From: Bactericera cockerelli
Lineage: Eukaryota > Arthropoda > Insecta > Hemiptera > Triozidae
Direction of reading: 5' to 3'
Assembly: GCA_024516035.1 (NCBI GenBank)
Contig: CM044957.1
Span: forward strand, 49,844,085-49,908,084
Length of the DNA: 64,000 nucleotides
The notes under the pieces were generated by a model. It saw only the letters and a list, made by a program, of their open reading frames with translations. It was not told where the DNA came from and did not search any database. Shown piece by piece: positions 1 through 9,478 of the stretch. Within the stretch, counting starts at the first letter, position 1. Each line of letters begins with the position of its first letter. The position numbers were made by a program, and so were the translations under genes.

Positions 1-393
1 TGGTTTCACCAAAACATGATTATCTTGGAAGCATAATCTTAGATAAGCTTAGGAAAAATAACTTTCTACATTTTTCTCAATCAGTATAATTTTTCAGTTA
101 TATATTCTGCAATTTTGTCCAACTTTGGCTGGTAATAAGTAATATTATCAAATCAAAATGTAAAAATGTTTTTAAACCATTAGATTACATGAACTTGGCA
201 AGATCTCATTCAGTTGATATCATAAATTTACAAGGAGTTGAAAAAAAATCTGTTGACGTTTTTGGGACACGAAGTGTTTTTTTGGGGGGATATCAGTAGT
301 TTTGTTCGGTTACACATTTTGGAATTTTCTGTTAACATTGGAAAAATTACAATTTAGAACTAAATTGATATCTTTGTTACTTTTGTTTCTTAG

Positions 394-531
394 GCACTGG
401 TTGCCACCACCCCTTGGAGTAGGAGAATCTGCTTTGCGTTGCCTTTCATGATGAGGAATCTACTGTGCCTCCTGCGTCTCACCAAGTACGGCGGAGGATC
501 ACCCGACTCACTGATGCCTACTGTTCTACAG
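394..531 (+). CDS. PAQR4: PAQR4-like receptor, penultimate exon
   Basis: This is an internal exon of a progestin and adipoQ receptor (PAQR) family gene, encoding a seven-pass membrane protein. A pyrimidine-rich acceptor ending TTTCTTAG precedes position 394, and the donor CAG|GTAAAT follows 531. The exon is 138 nt, exactly 46 codons, open from the first base (begins ALVATTPWSRRICFALPFMM). It contributes a hydrophobic stretch and a loop. It ends in phase 0, which matches the phase-0 start of the exon at 1528, and this is the main reason for pairing the two. Taken alone the sequence is only weakly diagnostic; the family call rests on the next exon. The 5' part of the gene lies outside the window. 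Confidence 0.72.
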
Positions 532-1527
532 GTAAATATAATGGGAAAAGCGCGAGTCTCTTTTCAAGATTAACCTTGACGCATCCTTAAATGTTTCTAA
601 AAGTAATTGGAGCATTTATTTCTTTTTAGTACGTGAGAAAAAAACAATCAAATTATCTACTATCAAAGTTAATTCCATCTGGCTACTGATCGATCGATAA
701 GGCAGCAGCATATAATATGTCAGTCGAGTCTCAAGCATAAAGATATAATTTTTTTTCAACTTAAAATATTTTTTTCATTTATACATGGGATATTATTAAA
801 ATCCAAACAAATTCTCTCATGCTTCTTCTTCTTCTCGTTCCTCGTATGCACATACTTGCCGCCCTCGCAATGCCCATCGCTATTGAATGGAATTTATGTC
901 ATACAGTTCGAAAAATTTGGCCTAGAGGTATGATGCTGAAATGCCAGGGCATTGTGGCCAGTCTCACTGCCCAAACACTTAAGCCCGAACTATAGTCACT
1001 GTGGCAGAGCGAGTTAGCGCGCTAGGCATTGCACACATGGTGACCTGGGTTCGATTCCCAGCGGGGGAGGATTTTTTCTACTCTGTACTTGGATGTTCGG
1101 GGTCCACTCATACCTCGTGAGGAAAAATGAGTAGTTACTTGTATGAGTAACGACCAGTGGCGGCATTACCAGAGTAAAAAGAAATTAATGTAATAGAATA
1201 ATTCGAAATGTAAAGGAGGCTCTTAGTAATGCTGCGCTACCCACAAAAAATTGTGAAGAGGCCTTGTGCTTCACCACAAAGAAATTCGTACATACACTTA
1301 AGCCCGAACTATGAAACAGGATTGGATAAGTGGAGACACTATCACCTAACTCAGGCTATAGTCCGCTGTGGGTTGAGAAGTATGATGCCGAAATGCCAGG
1401 GCATTGTGGCCAGTCTCACTGCCCAAACACTTAAGGCCCTAATTATGTAACAGGATTAGGCTATAGTGTCTTCTTGGATTAATCTAATCCTGTTTAATAA
1501 TTCGGCCCTGAACGTTTTGCTCCGTAG
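532..1527 (+). other. PAQR intron with duplicated segment
   Basis: Intron between the two PAQR exons, GT at 532 and AG at 1526-1527. It holds a SINE (1005-1140) and a direct repeat of about 66 bp (929-995 and 1381-1447) sharing the core AAATGCCAGGGCATTGTGG. No further exon is visible. Confidence 0.6.
1005..1140 (+). repeat. tRNA-headed SINE, local family S5
   Basis: A tRNA-like head carries a B-box-like GGTTCGATTCCCAGC and is followed by a body that contains CTCTGTACTTGGATGT. A second diverged copy at 60758-60905 shares head and body order, which marks it as a dispersed SINE and not a tRNA gene. Confidence 0.65.
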
Positions 1528-1737
1528 GATGTCATGTGCATTCTGGGAGGAGTGATCGGAGCTGAGAAAGTGCCTGAGCGCTGGTGGCCCGGTAGCACAG
1601 ACCTGTGCTTCAACTCCCACAACATCATGCATGTGCTGGCCCTGCTCGCCCTCTACTACAACAACAGGAGCAGTCTGAGGGACATAGAGTGGATAAGGAA
1701 CACAAGGACGCCTTGCCTGGCTGGGTCTGCACTGTGA
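1528..1737 (+). CDS. PAQR4: PAQR4-like receptor, terminal exon with stop
   Basis: The acceptor TTTTGCTCCGTAG precedes 1528, and the exon runs 69 codons to TGA at 1735-1737. The residues GGVIGAEKVPERWWPG followed by FNSHNIMHVLALLALYY match the PAQR family C-terminus. There a PER-W-PG-D block is followed by SHxxxH, whose histidines bind the catalytic or structural metal in this family. A short tail with an acidic-W segment (DIEW) resembles the vertebrate PAQR4 end, so I prefer PAQR4-like over the adiponectin-receptor branch. The protein would sit in Golgi, ER or plasma membrane with ceramidase-like chemistry, by family knowledge only. The gene converges on the kinase gene ending at 7094. Subfamily assignment is less sure than family assignment. 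Confidence 0.8.
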   Translation, partial: DVMCILGGVIGAEKVPERWWPGSTDLCFNSHNIMHVLALLALYYNNRSSLRDIEWIRNTRTPCLAGSAL

Positions 1738-1819
1738 TGGCAGAATAATTGTTGGAGGAGGTCCAGTATGTTTTAGGGAGATCACTGATATACATATTAT
1801 ACGTACACCTACCCTGAAG

Positions 1820-1893
1820 CTCGCCTTATTTTTATTTTATTTGACAAATGGTCTTGCTCGCCTTATTTTTATTTTATTTGACAAATGGTCTTG
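1820..1893 (+). repeat. 37-bp tandem duplication in PAQR 3' flank
   Basis: Two perfect adjacent 37-bp units (1820-1856, 1857-1893) end TTGACAAATGGTCTTG. Related sequence occurs at 20448-20500 and in inverse orientation near 44735-44765, so the unit derives from a dispersed element end. Confidence 0.8.
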
Positions 1894-2020
1894 ACATATA
1901 ATTATGAATGACCCGCCAGAAAAAAAGAATTGAGCACCCACGTACCTTTAATGTAAGCGTAAAATTATTATTTAATATTTTTGTAAAATTATTATTATTT
2001 AGCATTTTCAACCAAATTTT

Positions 2021-2026
2021 AATAAA
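2021..2026 (+). promoter_or_regulatory. candidate polyadenylation signal for PAQR gene
   Basis: AATAAA lies 284 nt past the PAQR stop codon. It is the first clear canonical hexamer on that strand, but no transcript evidence is available. The stretch between stop and signal includes a 37-bp direct duplication at 1820-1893. Confidence 0.3.
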
Positions 2027-2640
2027 TTCAATGTAATACAAAAAAAGAAAATGAAGTTTCTCCAATGGTGGTAATACAGTGATAATGCCATAGTGATTAT
2101 CACCCTTGATGAAACTTTATTTTCAAAAATGTCCTAGGCAAAACATAAATGCCCAGGCCATAAAAGATTTGGTGTTGTGAAACGACTAAATAGGAAATAA
2201 GTGGTTCTTGTTTTTCCTCCTCAGATAGGTGTCACATTTCGTTCTCACCCACACAGAACGATTTTTTCCCCGTCATGATAATATTCTCATTCCGATTTTT
2301 ACATCGTGAGGCATATAGAATTAGTATTCCGATTACCAACAATTTTTTTTTCTTGATTTTTTTCCACGATGAAATTCCGATTTTGACGTGACGTGAAAAA
2401 AAATCCAAAACTCCTGAAACTGAAATTTATCTTTTTAACGGCTAAAGATAGAGAAAGACATGAAATTTTGTATGCACTCCTGATACAAGTTTATCAATTC
2501 TTGACGAAATCAATTTTTTTTACTGGAATGAACCCTGAATTGCACCCAGAACATGCTCTGAAGTTCTTGAGCACGTGATGTCTAGTTTTGTTTATGCCAT
2601 TCGCTGTTCAAATCGTTGTGAAAGCAATAACAATTATGTC

Positions 2641-2843
2641 TGTCCCGGTAGCTCAGTGGTAAAGGCGGCACTCTGTGAATCCATAGATTCCAGAGGTCGC
2701 AGGTTCGAAACCCAGCCGGGACATGACAAGTTATCTTCCCATTTGGGAGTTTTACCACATAGTAATAAGTCTTGAGCTTACTGCTGGAATAATGGGACTT
2801 AATGGTCCTAATCCAGCAGTATAAATAAGGCGATATTATTATT
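2641..2843 (+). repeat. SINE family S1, near full length
   Basis: The tRNA-like head (GTCCCGGTAGCTCAGTGG with matching CCGGGAC 3' acceptor arm) is followed by a body ATGACAAGTTATCTTCCCA, then GCAGTATAAATAAGGCGAT and an (ATT)n tail. It has the same architecture as copies at 2916, 5946, 7994, 23041 and 53796. Confidence 0.88.
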
Positions 2844-2915
2844 AATTTTATTATATCCACATGAACCTCAACCAGCCTGGGTTGGTTCTGAAATAGTCAG
2901 CAACGAGGATTTGTC

Positions 2916-3096
2916 TGTCCCGGTAGCTCAGTGTGTTAAGTCGTCTGTCTAGTAATCCAACGGGTTCTAGACATGGCCAGGACATGACATTTTGACCATA
3001 TAATAATGTGTAATTGTGTATTGATCTTGCTGATGGAATAATGAGACTTATCGCGTCCTAATCGGGCAGTATAAATAAGACGAAATTATTATTATT
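2916..3096 (+). repeat. SINE family S1, diverged copy
   Basis: It starts TGTCCCGGTAGCTCAGTG and ends GCAGTATAAATAAGACG plus an ATT tail. The B-box region is degraded, so this is an older copy than its neighbour at 2641. Confidence 0.8.
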
Positions 3097-3192
3097 GTTT
3101 GAGTGGTTCTAACCTAGCTGGAATTTGCTTATCTTCAGTGTTCTGACGTGATAAAATACAATATCTTTTTTTTTGCTGCATAGTATATTATT

Positions 3193-3340
3193 ATACAGGG
3201 AGTAGACCTGTTTACCAGAACATTGGCTTGGTTCTGGGGGCCCTTGTCAATTATTAGCCTCCTTTTACAGTGGTAGAAGTGCTGAGTCATTACTTAACTG
3301 TCTGGCTACCATCGTTCACGATGACGCCACCCTATGATGA
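3193..3340 (-). repeat. dispersed repeat family K (LINE 3'-end-like)
   Basis: This copy contains the inverse of CCTCCTTGTAAAG... with the block GACGCCACCCTATGATGA at its edge. Four copies occur in the window (3193-3340, 12732-12870, 21048-21213, 37750-37912). All end at the same place beside an ATGATG-type microsatellite, as expected for a LINE 3' terminus. The clade cannot be determined from these pieces. Confidence 0.65.
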
Positions 3341-3881
3341 GTATATTTATTTAAATGAACATTTTTTTTTTCAATCTTCATTCTCCACTGCTAACATTCC
3401 TGCTTCGTCTTCACAATTCCGTTGAAAAAAAAAAAAAAAAAAAAATACATTGTATCTGGTTTGTCTTGTTTCTCGTCAGACTGAAAAAGCCATGCTTTCT
3501 TTGGTTGGGAATGAACGCTGTGTGAGAATTAGTCATGTCATCAGACATGCTAGGGTATTGATTACCAGAGGTCACGTCAGAAATTATTTACTCTTTCATT
3601 GATAATGCAGTGAGATAATGAGTTGTCCTACAGGTCAGAGGAAGTTGTCTGAATTCTAGACACGACTCATATTAAATGTATGACCTACCTTTTCTTTCTA
3701 AAGTTTTTTTATATAAATATTTATCTAAAAACACTTCATCTCCATTTTGTCAAAGGACAAACGCTTCATCTAGTTATAATAATAATAACACATATCCCTC
3801 GCATATTAAATACCTGTAAAAATACAAGAACTTGTTTGGACTGTTATGGTGATGGGACTTTTTAGTCATAGGTAACCGGGT

Positions 3882-4110
3882 AATAATAATAATAACACTC
3901 TTTGGTGGAAGGTAACCAGCAGGCGAGGTTGATGCTCAAAGCTTAACGCATTTTCTACCACCTAACCCTCAGAGTCTTATTATTATGTGGTCACAAACTC
4001 AAATTTATGAGGAAAAATTCATGCACTGGGTGGGATTCGAACCAACGTATCCCTACGCTACCTGGATTACCAGACTAACTAGCGCGTTAACCACTTGGCT
4101 ATCAGTGCAT
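3882..4110 (-). repeat. SINE family S4, near full length
   Basis: On the minus strand: a tRNA-like head with TAGTCAAGTGGTTAACGCG and GGTTCGAATCCCACCC, a body TTTGAGTTTGTGACCAC, then CTTCCACTAAAGAGT and an ATT tail. Homologous copies lie at 12449, 18861, 44907 and 52436, with a tail-only piece at 24267. Confidence 0.85.
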
Positions 4111-4157
4111 CTAGTTCTTGATTGATAGCCAATGTGGAACGTATCTTCTTTTTTTTT

Positions 4158-4336
4158 TCTAATTTGGGTTCAACGTCGCTTTCAACTGCATGGTCAAATC
4201 ACGACGGGGGTTTTACCCTCCATTCTCTGGAAACTCACAAACCAGCTATTCAAAATAACCTCACCCAGCCTGAGTAGGGCACGGGAATAGCCAGCGTCAC
4301 AAGACATTTTCTGGTTCAATTATTTTAGGCGGTAGA
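4158..4336 (-). repeat. SINE core fragment (5S/core family S7)
   Basis: Minus-strand body of the 5S-headed SINE: TTGAAAGCGACGTTGAACCC at one end and the core CCCAGCCTGAGTAGGG seen inverted. The 5S-like head is missing. Confidence 0.65.
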
Positions 4337-4344
4337 GGGTAGAT

Positions 4345-4548
4345 TTTTAATTTTGGGTTTAACGTCGCTTTCAACTGCATAGTCATATCACGACGGGGCT
4401 GTTACACTCCATTCGCAGGAAACTCACAAACCTGCTACCCACATTAACATCACCCTATCTGGGTTGGCCCGGAATGCCAGCATCACGAAGTCACCTCGCT
4501 AGACGTTGCTTAACTTCGGTGATCCTACGAGAATCGGTGTATAGAACG
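4345..4548 (-). repeat. 5S rRNA-derived SINE (SINE3-type), family S7
   Basis: The reverse complement begins with GATCACCGAAGTTAAGCAAC, which matches the internal promoter region of arthropod 5S rRNA, then a core with a GGGTGA-TTAATGTGGGTAG block and the tail TTGAAAGCGACGTTAAACCC. SINEs with 5S heads are the SINE3 class. Other copies lie at 8782 (+), 15789 (-) and 53445 (-), with fragments at 23972 and 46945. Confidence 0.8.
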
Positions 4549-4647
4549 CGCTTCTTATTCGTGTTAGCTTCGTGGAATGATTGTGGTTTTCGTATGACTT
4601 TTTTCGTCAACGCAAGCTGCTTTTACGAGAAACAGTTTTAAAAACAA

Positions 4648-4767
4648 CTTCTCGCCATCAGAGGGGGGGCATACTACGGGGTGGGCAGGCTACAACACAG
4701 ACCACAAGCGTCTATAGTAGCTCCTGTTTCATGGCTACGAAATAAAAAAGGCTGTGAAACACTCATC
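4648..4767 (+). repeat. SINE family S2, 3' part
   Basis: Only the body end is present: GGCATACTACGGGGTGGGCA, ACCACAAGCGTCTA, GCTCCTGTTTCATGGCTACG and an A-rich tail. The tRNA head is absent. Confidence 0.75.
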
Positions 4768-4810
4768 TTTGAAAAAAAATCTTTATAAAGCTGACTTTTG
4801 ATTGTTGAGA

Positions 4811-4970
4811 AGAAGTAGACACACTTCCCATTTAGGCGCTGGGTCAACACGAGCGCACCACCGGAAGATATCCCTTACACACAACTGTAACCAAATTTTC
4901 GTCGGGATTCGAACCCGGGACCTTCCGCATGGCAAGCGAGTGCTCAACCACTGAGCTATTCGTGCGCTCA
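4811..4970 (-). repeat. SINE family S2, 5' part
   Basis: The minus strand begins with the tRNA-like head GAGCGCACGAATAGCTCAGT, with GGTCCCGGGTTCGAATCCC, and runs into TTGGTTACAG and the GTGCTCGTGTTGACCC body. It breaks before the 3' tail. Confidence 0.78.
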
Positions 4971-4983
4971 TTTTAATTGACTT

Positions 4984-5141
4984 TTAACACTTAGACGACC
5001 GGCATGGTTTTTCGTGAATTCTCTTGTGGGACCGGCGATAATACGGCTCTCCGACATTGTGTACCACCGGTGGTACACCCGGTCTATTCCTTACGAACGT
5101 GCGTGTACCACCGGTGGTACACCCGGTCGTCTAAGTGTTAA
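4984..5141. mobile_element. piggyBac-like MITE with TTAA target duplication
   Basis: A 150-bp element lies between two TTAA sites (4984-4987 and 5138-5141). Its ends are near-perfect inverted repeats, CACTTAGACGACCGG and CCGGTCGTCTAAGTG. TTAA duplication with short terminal repeats is the piggyBac signature. It contains no coding sequence. Inside are two copies of the 16-bp perfect palindrome GTACCACCGGTGGTAC at 5061-5076 and 5105-5120. Confidence 0.85.
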
Positions 5142-5885
5142 GTACCTATCAAATATAATTTTATTACCCTTCAATGTAACTAAAAACGGTTGCCACTAAC
5201 CCTTGATCTACCTCAGTTTTGACCAAATTGATGTCCTATTTTCAATTTATGGATCACAATTTTAGTTTCGTCACTATGACCTCTACTTTTGATTTTCTTC
5301 ATTGTAGCTTTTACTAAGATAAATCTATCACGTGACAAGCAAATTGTAGGTTTCTGGTTAAGCAGTTCTCAAACTGTGGCCACCCCAAGGGAGAGGAAAA
5401 TGACCAACTCCATTTACGGGAGCTGTGCAGCCTAAACGAATTATCTGAACGAGTGATTGAGATATACAAAGTGTTATTTTAATAAGTCAAGCATAGTTAT
5501 ATTATTAATACAAAATATATACAGGAAACATAATTTTATCATATTCAGGGTATAATACAAGAAAAATGGGTTTATCTCATGGTCATAAATTTCTTCGGGT
5601 AAAAAAGAATTCCATGTTGACCTATAATTAACATTTCATAATAGTAAAAGACCTCATTATGGTATTATTATAAAGTGGTCTTAGAGACACTATGATTTTT
5701 TCTCTAAAATTTAAATATTTTCTAGCTACAAAAAGTTGTGAAATCCCCATATCATTACATACAGGGCGAGACTGAAGGACAACGTCAAATATTCACTTGA
5801 CTACCTTGACCAATGTCAGTGCTTTATAAAGTTACAGATAGGAAATCCAACATGAATATGATGAAATAAAATAACAAAATTTGTT

Positions 5886-6153
5886 ATCGGGCAGTATGAA
5901 TAAGACGATACTATTATTTAATATGAATAAGACGATACTATTATTTAATAATAGTATCGTCTTATTCATACTGCCCGATTAGGACTATTAAGTCCCATTA
6001 TTCCAGCAGTAAGCCCAAGACGTATTATTATGTGGTAAAAATCCCAAATGGGAGGCTAACTTGTCATGTCCCGGCTGGGTTTCGAACCCACGACCTACGG
6101 AACCTCTGGATTCACAGAGTGCCGCCTTCAGCACCTTCTGAGCTACCGGGACA
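5886..6153 (-). repeat. SINE family S1 with duplicated, inverted tail
   Basis: A minus-strand S1 copy spans 5946-6153 (head at 6153, tail at 5946). The tail end is followed by two direct copies of the tail in the opposite orientation (5886-5921 and 5922-5948). The 31-bp arms at 5886-5916 and 5949-5979 can pair as a hairpin. Confidence 0.75.
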
Positions 6154-6174
6154 GTCAACATTCTAGGGTTAGGA

Positions 6175-6338
6175 GCCGACCTCCGTGGTTAAGAGTGTTG
6201 GTTGCTGACCCGAAGGTTGCGGGTTCGAATCCCGGCCGGAGCGAAAAATTCGAACCAAGATTTTCCGTTTCCGGAATGGCATGGATGTAAAGGTAAAGTG
6301 CCCTGAAGTAATGGGAAAGCGGTTCCGGGGTACAACTA
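6175..6338 (+). repeat. SINE family S3, full copy
   Basis: The tRNA-like head GCCGACCTCCGTGGTTAAG with GGTTCGAATCCCGGCCGG leads into TTCCGTTTCCGGAATGGCAT and AGTGCCCTGAAGTAATGGG. Copies on the other strand lie at 7517-7691 and 21655-21770. Confidence 0.85.
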
Positions 6339-6342
6339 CGTA

Positions 6343-6348
6343 TTTATT
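6343..6348 (-). promoter_or_regulatory. possible kinase-gene polyadenylation signal
   Basis: TTTATT on the + strand reads AATAAA on the kinase-gene strand, about 0.75 kb past the stop at 7094. It lies at the end of the S3 SINE. Other 3' ends are equally possible. Confidence 0.22.
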
Positions 6349-6614
6349 TTTAATAATAGTGGAGAAGAAAGCTACAGGCTTCAACGCTTCACTACTCATA
6401 TTCCATTCAACACGAGTTATTCTAAAACAATTATAGAATGCTTTGTCATATCTTGTGAATTATGTAGTCAACCAATCAATATTATGAAATCATATCAGAC
6501 ATCCACATTGTCAAGTGTCAATTTCCGACTATCCCAGAATTCCACAGTCTGGGAGCATCTTGGTTCTGAACTACCTACTGGTCAAGCGTCGACACATTCC
6601 ATCAGGTGGGGGGA

Positions 6615-6941
6615 CGGGACATCTCAGTTCTGAACACAAGATGAACAACAGAAAAATGGTCAAGCGTTGGAATTTCATAAATCTCCCTCTCTCGACATCT
6701 CAGTTCTGAACACAAGATGAACAACAGAAAAATGGTCAAGCGTTGGAATTTCATAAATCTCCCTCTCTCGACATCATCTCAGTTCTGAACAGAACATGAA
6801 CAACAGAAAAATGGTCAAGCGTTGGAATTTCATAAATCTCCCTCTCTCGACATCTCAGTTCTGAACAACAGAAAAATGGTCAAGCTTTGGAATTTCATAA
6901 ATCTCCGTCTCTCGACATCTCAGAGTTCTGAACACAAGACG
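6615..6941 (-). repeat. 76-bp minisatellite downstream of kinase stop
   Basis: About 4.5 units of a roughly 76-bp repeat contain TTCTGAACACAAGATGAAC and ATGGTCAAGCGTTGGAATTT. Unit four lacks about 12 bp and the last is cut at 6941. A degraded unit is visible from about 6540. It lies 150 bp past the stop codon of the kinase gene and is likely transcribed in its 3' UTR. Confidence 0.88.
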
Positions 6942-7093
6942 CGTCCCTGCCTGGGCGGTGACACGGCACCCCTGGGCGGCTCTCAGTAGTAGTAGTAATA
7001 CTGGTAGCGCGGCGGGGGAGGCGGGGGGTGCGGGGGAGGGGGGAGGGGGGGCGAGAGGAGGAGGCAGGACCTCCCCCCCGCCGCCGGCCCCCC

Positions 7094-7279
7094 TCATCTG
7101 GAGAGGGAGTGGGAGCGGAGGGGGGGGTCGGCAGCTCGCACGCTGGCAGGTAACTTGTCGAAGAAGGGGTGGCGCAGGGCTTCCGAGAGGGAGATGCGCT
7201 CTGCCGGCTCGTAGTCCAGCATCTTGGATATCAGGTCGAACAGCTGGCCGTGCTCCTCGTCATCCACGCTCATGTATCT
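7094..7279 (-). CDS. Doa: Doa kinase, terminal exon (C-lobe end)
   Basis: The acceptor TTTGTTTCCTCAG is followed by AGATACATGAGC. The exon is 61 codons plus TGA at 7094-7096, entered in phase 0. The residues [20 protein letters not shown] and [12 protein letters not shown] are the standard last helices of CLK kinases (residues 420-480 of the short isoform). A 20-residue tail rich in Ser, Arg and Pro follows. The exon is much more GC-rich than its surroundings. Sequence just past the stop is a C-rich tract on the transcribed strand (G-rich on +, 7010-7130), then the 76-bp minisatellite. Confidence 0.93.
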   Translation of the reverse strand, partial: RYMSVDDEEHGQLFDLISKMLDYEPAERISLSEALRHPFFDKLPASVRAADPPLRSHSLSR

Positions 7280-7299
7280 CTGAGGAAACAAAGCATAGT

Positions 7300-7765
7300 A
7301 TGTAAGGTACTCGCTGGCCATGCGGAAGGTCCCGGGTTCAAAACCCAGAGCCGACAGAAAAAATTGTAATCTAAATTTGGTTACAGTGTTGTTCTGTAAG
7401 GGATATCTTCCGATGCGCTCGTGTCGACTCAGCACCTAATGCAAGGTGAGAAGTGACACAATGGAAAATATTGTGTCACTTCTCACTCATCAGAGAGGAG
7501 ACATACTTTTTTTTTATAGGTAATTGTGCCCCGGAACCGCTTTCGCATTACTTCAGGGCACTTTACCTTTGCATCCATGCCATTCCGGAAACGGAAAAAC
7601 TTGGTTCGAATTTTCGGCTCCGGCCGGGATTCGAACCCGCAACCTCCGGGTCAGCAACCAATGCTCTTAACCAGTGAGCCACGGAGGTCCGCTCAGACCA
7701 CAGAGAGGAGACAACATACTATGGGGTGGGCAGGCTACAACGCAGACCACAAGCGTCTACATTAA
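7300..7765 (+). repeat. SINE S2 interrupted by SINE S3
   Basis: S2 sequence runs 7300-7510 and resumes at about 7692-7765. The gap is filled by a complete minus-strand S3 copy at 7517-7691 (GGACCTCCGTGGCTCACTGG reading from 7691). The nesting shows that S3 inserted after S2. A further S2 tail fragment sits at 7916-7990. Part of the S2 region also carries a short internal duplication of the GTGACACAAT motif. Confidence 0.75.
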
Positions 7766-7993
7766 TGAGGCAGGTTTCTCATTAACAGCTTTATTGGTAC
7801 CTTACTTTTTTTTTAAATAAAAAAGTAGAAAATATGAAATTACTTACAACTGAGTAGCTGGGTGCAAGAACTTTTTACCTCTTTTGAGTTAAACGATTTT
7901 TGGAAGAGAACGATTTTTTCAAACCACAAGCGTCAACAGTAGCTGGTATTTCATGGCTACGAATTAAAAAGTACTCCTCTAAAACAAAAATCA

Positions 7994-8278
7994 ATAATAA
8001 TATCGCCTTATTTATACTGCCTGATTAGGACTGTTAAGTCCCATTATTCCAGCAGTAAGCTGAAGACGTATTATTATGTGGTCAAAATCCCAAATGGGAG
8101 GAAAACTCGTCATGTTCTTAGATACTAGCTTAGGAAAAATACCTTTGTATATGTTATCCTGTTATTAAACAAATAAATTAAAAAAAAAAAAAAAATGTCC
8201 CGGCTGGGTTTCGAACCCGCGACTTCTGGAACCTCTGGATTCACAGAGTGCCGCCTTGACCGCTGAGCTACCGGGACA
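7994..8278 (-). repeat. SINE S1 split by an A-tailed insertion
   Basis: The minus-strand S1 copy has its head at 8278. It is interrupted at 8115-8194 by about 80 bp ending in a run of A with a three-base ATG duplication. The inserted piece (GCTTAGGAAAAATACCTTTG) recurs at 49150-49200 and at the window start, so it is the 3' end of another retroelement. Confidence 0.75.
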
Positions 8279-8317
8279 GACGGGACACACATATGAGAAC
8301 TGTATCTCGACACTCAC

Positions 8318-8423
8318 ATGCAGAGGCTTGCAGTTCTCCCGCACATACCGCCCGGCGGAGCTCTTGTCATCCCAGTCCAGTTTCCCGTGGTAGAAGTACT
8401 TGGTCTTCGTCTTGAACGCCATC
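8318..8423 (-). CDS. Doa: Doa kinase exon (residues 385-419)
   Basis: The acceptor GCTTTCAG precedes 8423 and the donor CAT|GTGAGTG follows 8318. The exon is 106 nt, with one base completing Arg 384 and then 35 codons. It encodes [20 protein letters not shown] and YVRENCKPL, the CLK-specific segment after the LAMMER motif. Its phase matches the exon at 9479 (leaves AG, needs G) and the exon at 7279 (phase 0). It lies only 40 bp from the head of the S1 SINE. Confidence 0.94.
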
Positions 8424-8554
8424 CTGAAAGCAGCACAGCAGTCTCGTTGAGCAAGTGGTTACAAAACAGTGTCGAAGGAAAATTGAGTAGAATTTTTCAC
8501 CCATCCAATTTTTGTCCTTACTCATTGTAGCTTAACCTTAGGGAGATGTAACCT

Positions 8555-8690
8555 AGCCTAGAAGAGTTCCCTGATCCAAACGGACCTATGTGCAAAATTT
8601 CAGGTTCCTCGGTCAAACGGTGTGAATTTGTATAAAGAACAAACATACATACATACAGACAGACAGCTTTATTTTATAGATATAGATAAA
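8555..8690 (+). repeat. RTE-like LINE 3' end
   Basis: GGTTCCTCGGTCAAACGG followed by ACATACATACATACAGACAG and TTTATTTTATAGATATAGAT is the typical 3' terminus of RTE-type non-LTR elements in insects (family knowledge). There is no coding part. Confidence 0.5.
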
Positions 8691-8781
8691 AAAAAAAATA
8701 TATATATTAACAAAAGTCCCTTTATTTCAGCAGTCTAAACAAGGTCTTATTTAATTTCAAAATTAAACAGACGTTTTGTAC

Positions 8782-8998
8782 ACCAGGTCTCGTTAAGCAA
8801 CGCCAACGAGGTTAGGACTTGGATAGGTGACCAATCAAAATTCGAACCCTCGTGATGCGCTGGCTATTCCCGGCGTTAAATCAGGCTGGGTGAGATTAAT
8901 TTGAGTAGCTCGTTTCTGAGTTTCCAGCGAATAGAGGGTAAAATCCCCGTCGTGACATATGACCATGCAGTTGAAAGCGACGTTAAACCCCAAAAGAA
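8782..8998 (+). repeat. 5S rRNA-derived SINE S7, sense copy
   Basis: TCTCGTTAAGCAACGCCAAC and AGGACTTGGATAGGTGACC preserve the 5S internal control region. The shared core GGCTGGGTGAGATTAAT and the tail GACCATGCAGTTGAAAGCGA follow, ending in an AAG-rich tail. Confidence 0.82.
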
Positions 8999-9478
8999 GA
9001 AGAAGAAAATCTCTTTGAGAAGATAGTTTTTTGAGCCACTTTACTGGTGAACATACGGCTTGATTTTCTGTAACTAATTGTTTAGTCACAGGTATGAAAC
9101 CACATTCCAGGTGCGCTATCTCCCTTCATATTCACACATTTTCATTTTTTTTTAAATCAAAATGACGAGACAATGATACTTCTCAATCTGACGACTTTCC
9201 ATTACAGTGATTCTAGATTTTGCATTACCAAGCCAAACTGAGGCCCCAGAGTTAAGTCTTATTAGAAAAAACTGACCAAACACTTGCATTTGAACTAATG
9301 TTCTCCCAAACGGTTCCAAATGCAGGTGTTTTAAAACGAGAGGAAGGTTCTATTGGATAGGTGTGCACTTTCCAGCACAAATCCCACACTGTTCATCATG
9401 CTCCCACATGATGTTCGTCTTTTGAAGATTACCCTCTCAAAAAAAAAAAGAAAAAAAAAAAAAATAGAAAAAACTTAC

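Noticed and set aside
1229..1450. 73-codon frame in the PAQR intron
   Set aside because: It overlaps a repeated intron segment (929-995 and 1381-1447) and has no splice context matching the flanking phase-0 exons.
2641..2725. tRNA gene (good acceptor pairing GTCCCGG/CCGGGAC and B-box)
   Set aside because: The same sequence occurs in at least five copies with a shared body and (ATT)n tail, and the anticodon region is too long. It is a SINE head.
6958..7305. Plus-strand Gly/Arg-rich open frame of 115 codons
   Set aside because: It lies over the GC-rich kinase terminal exon on the opposite strand. Its composition is explained by the G-rich tract, and there is no homology.
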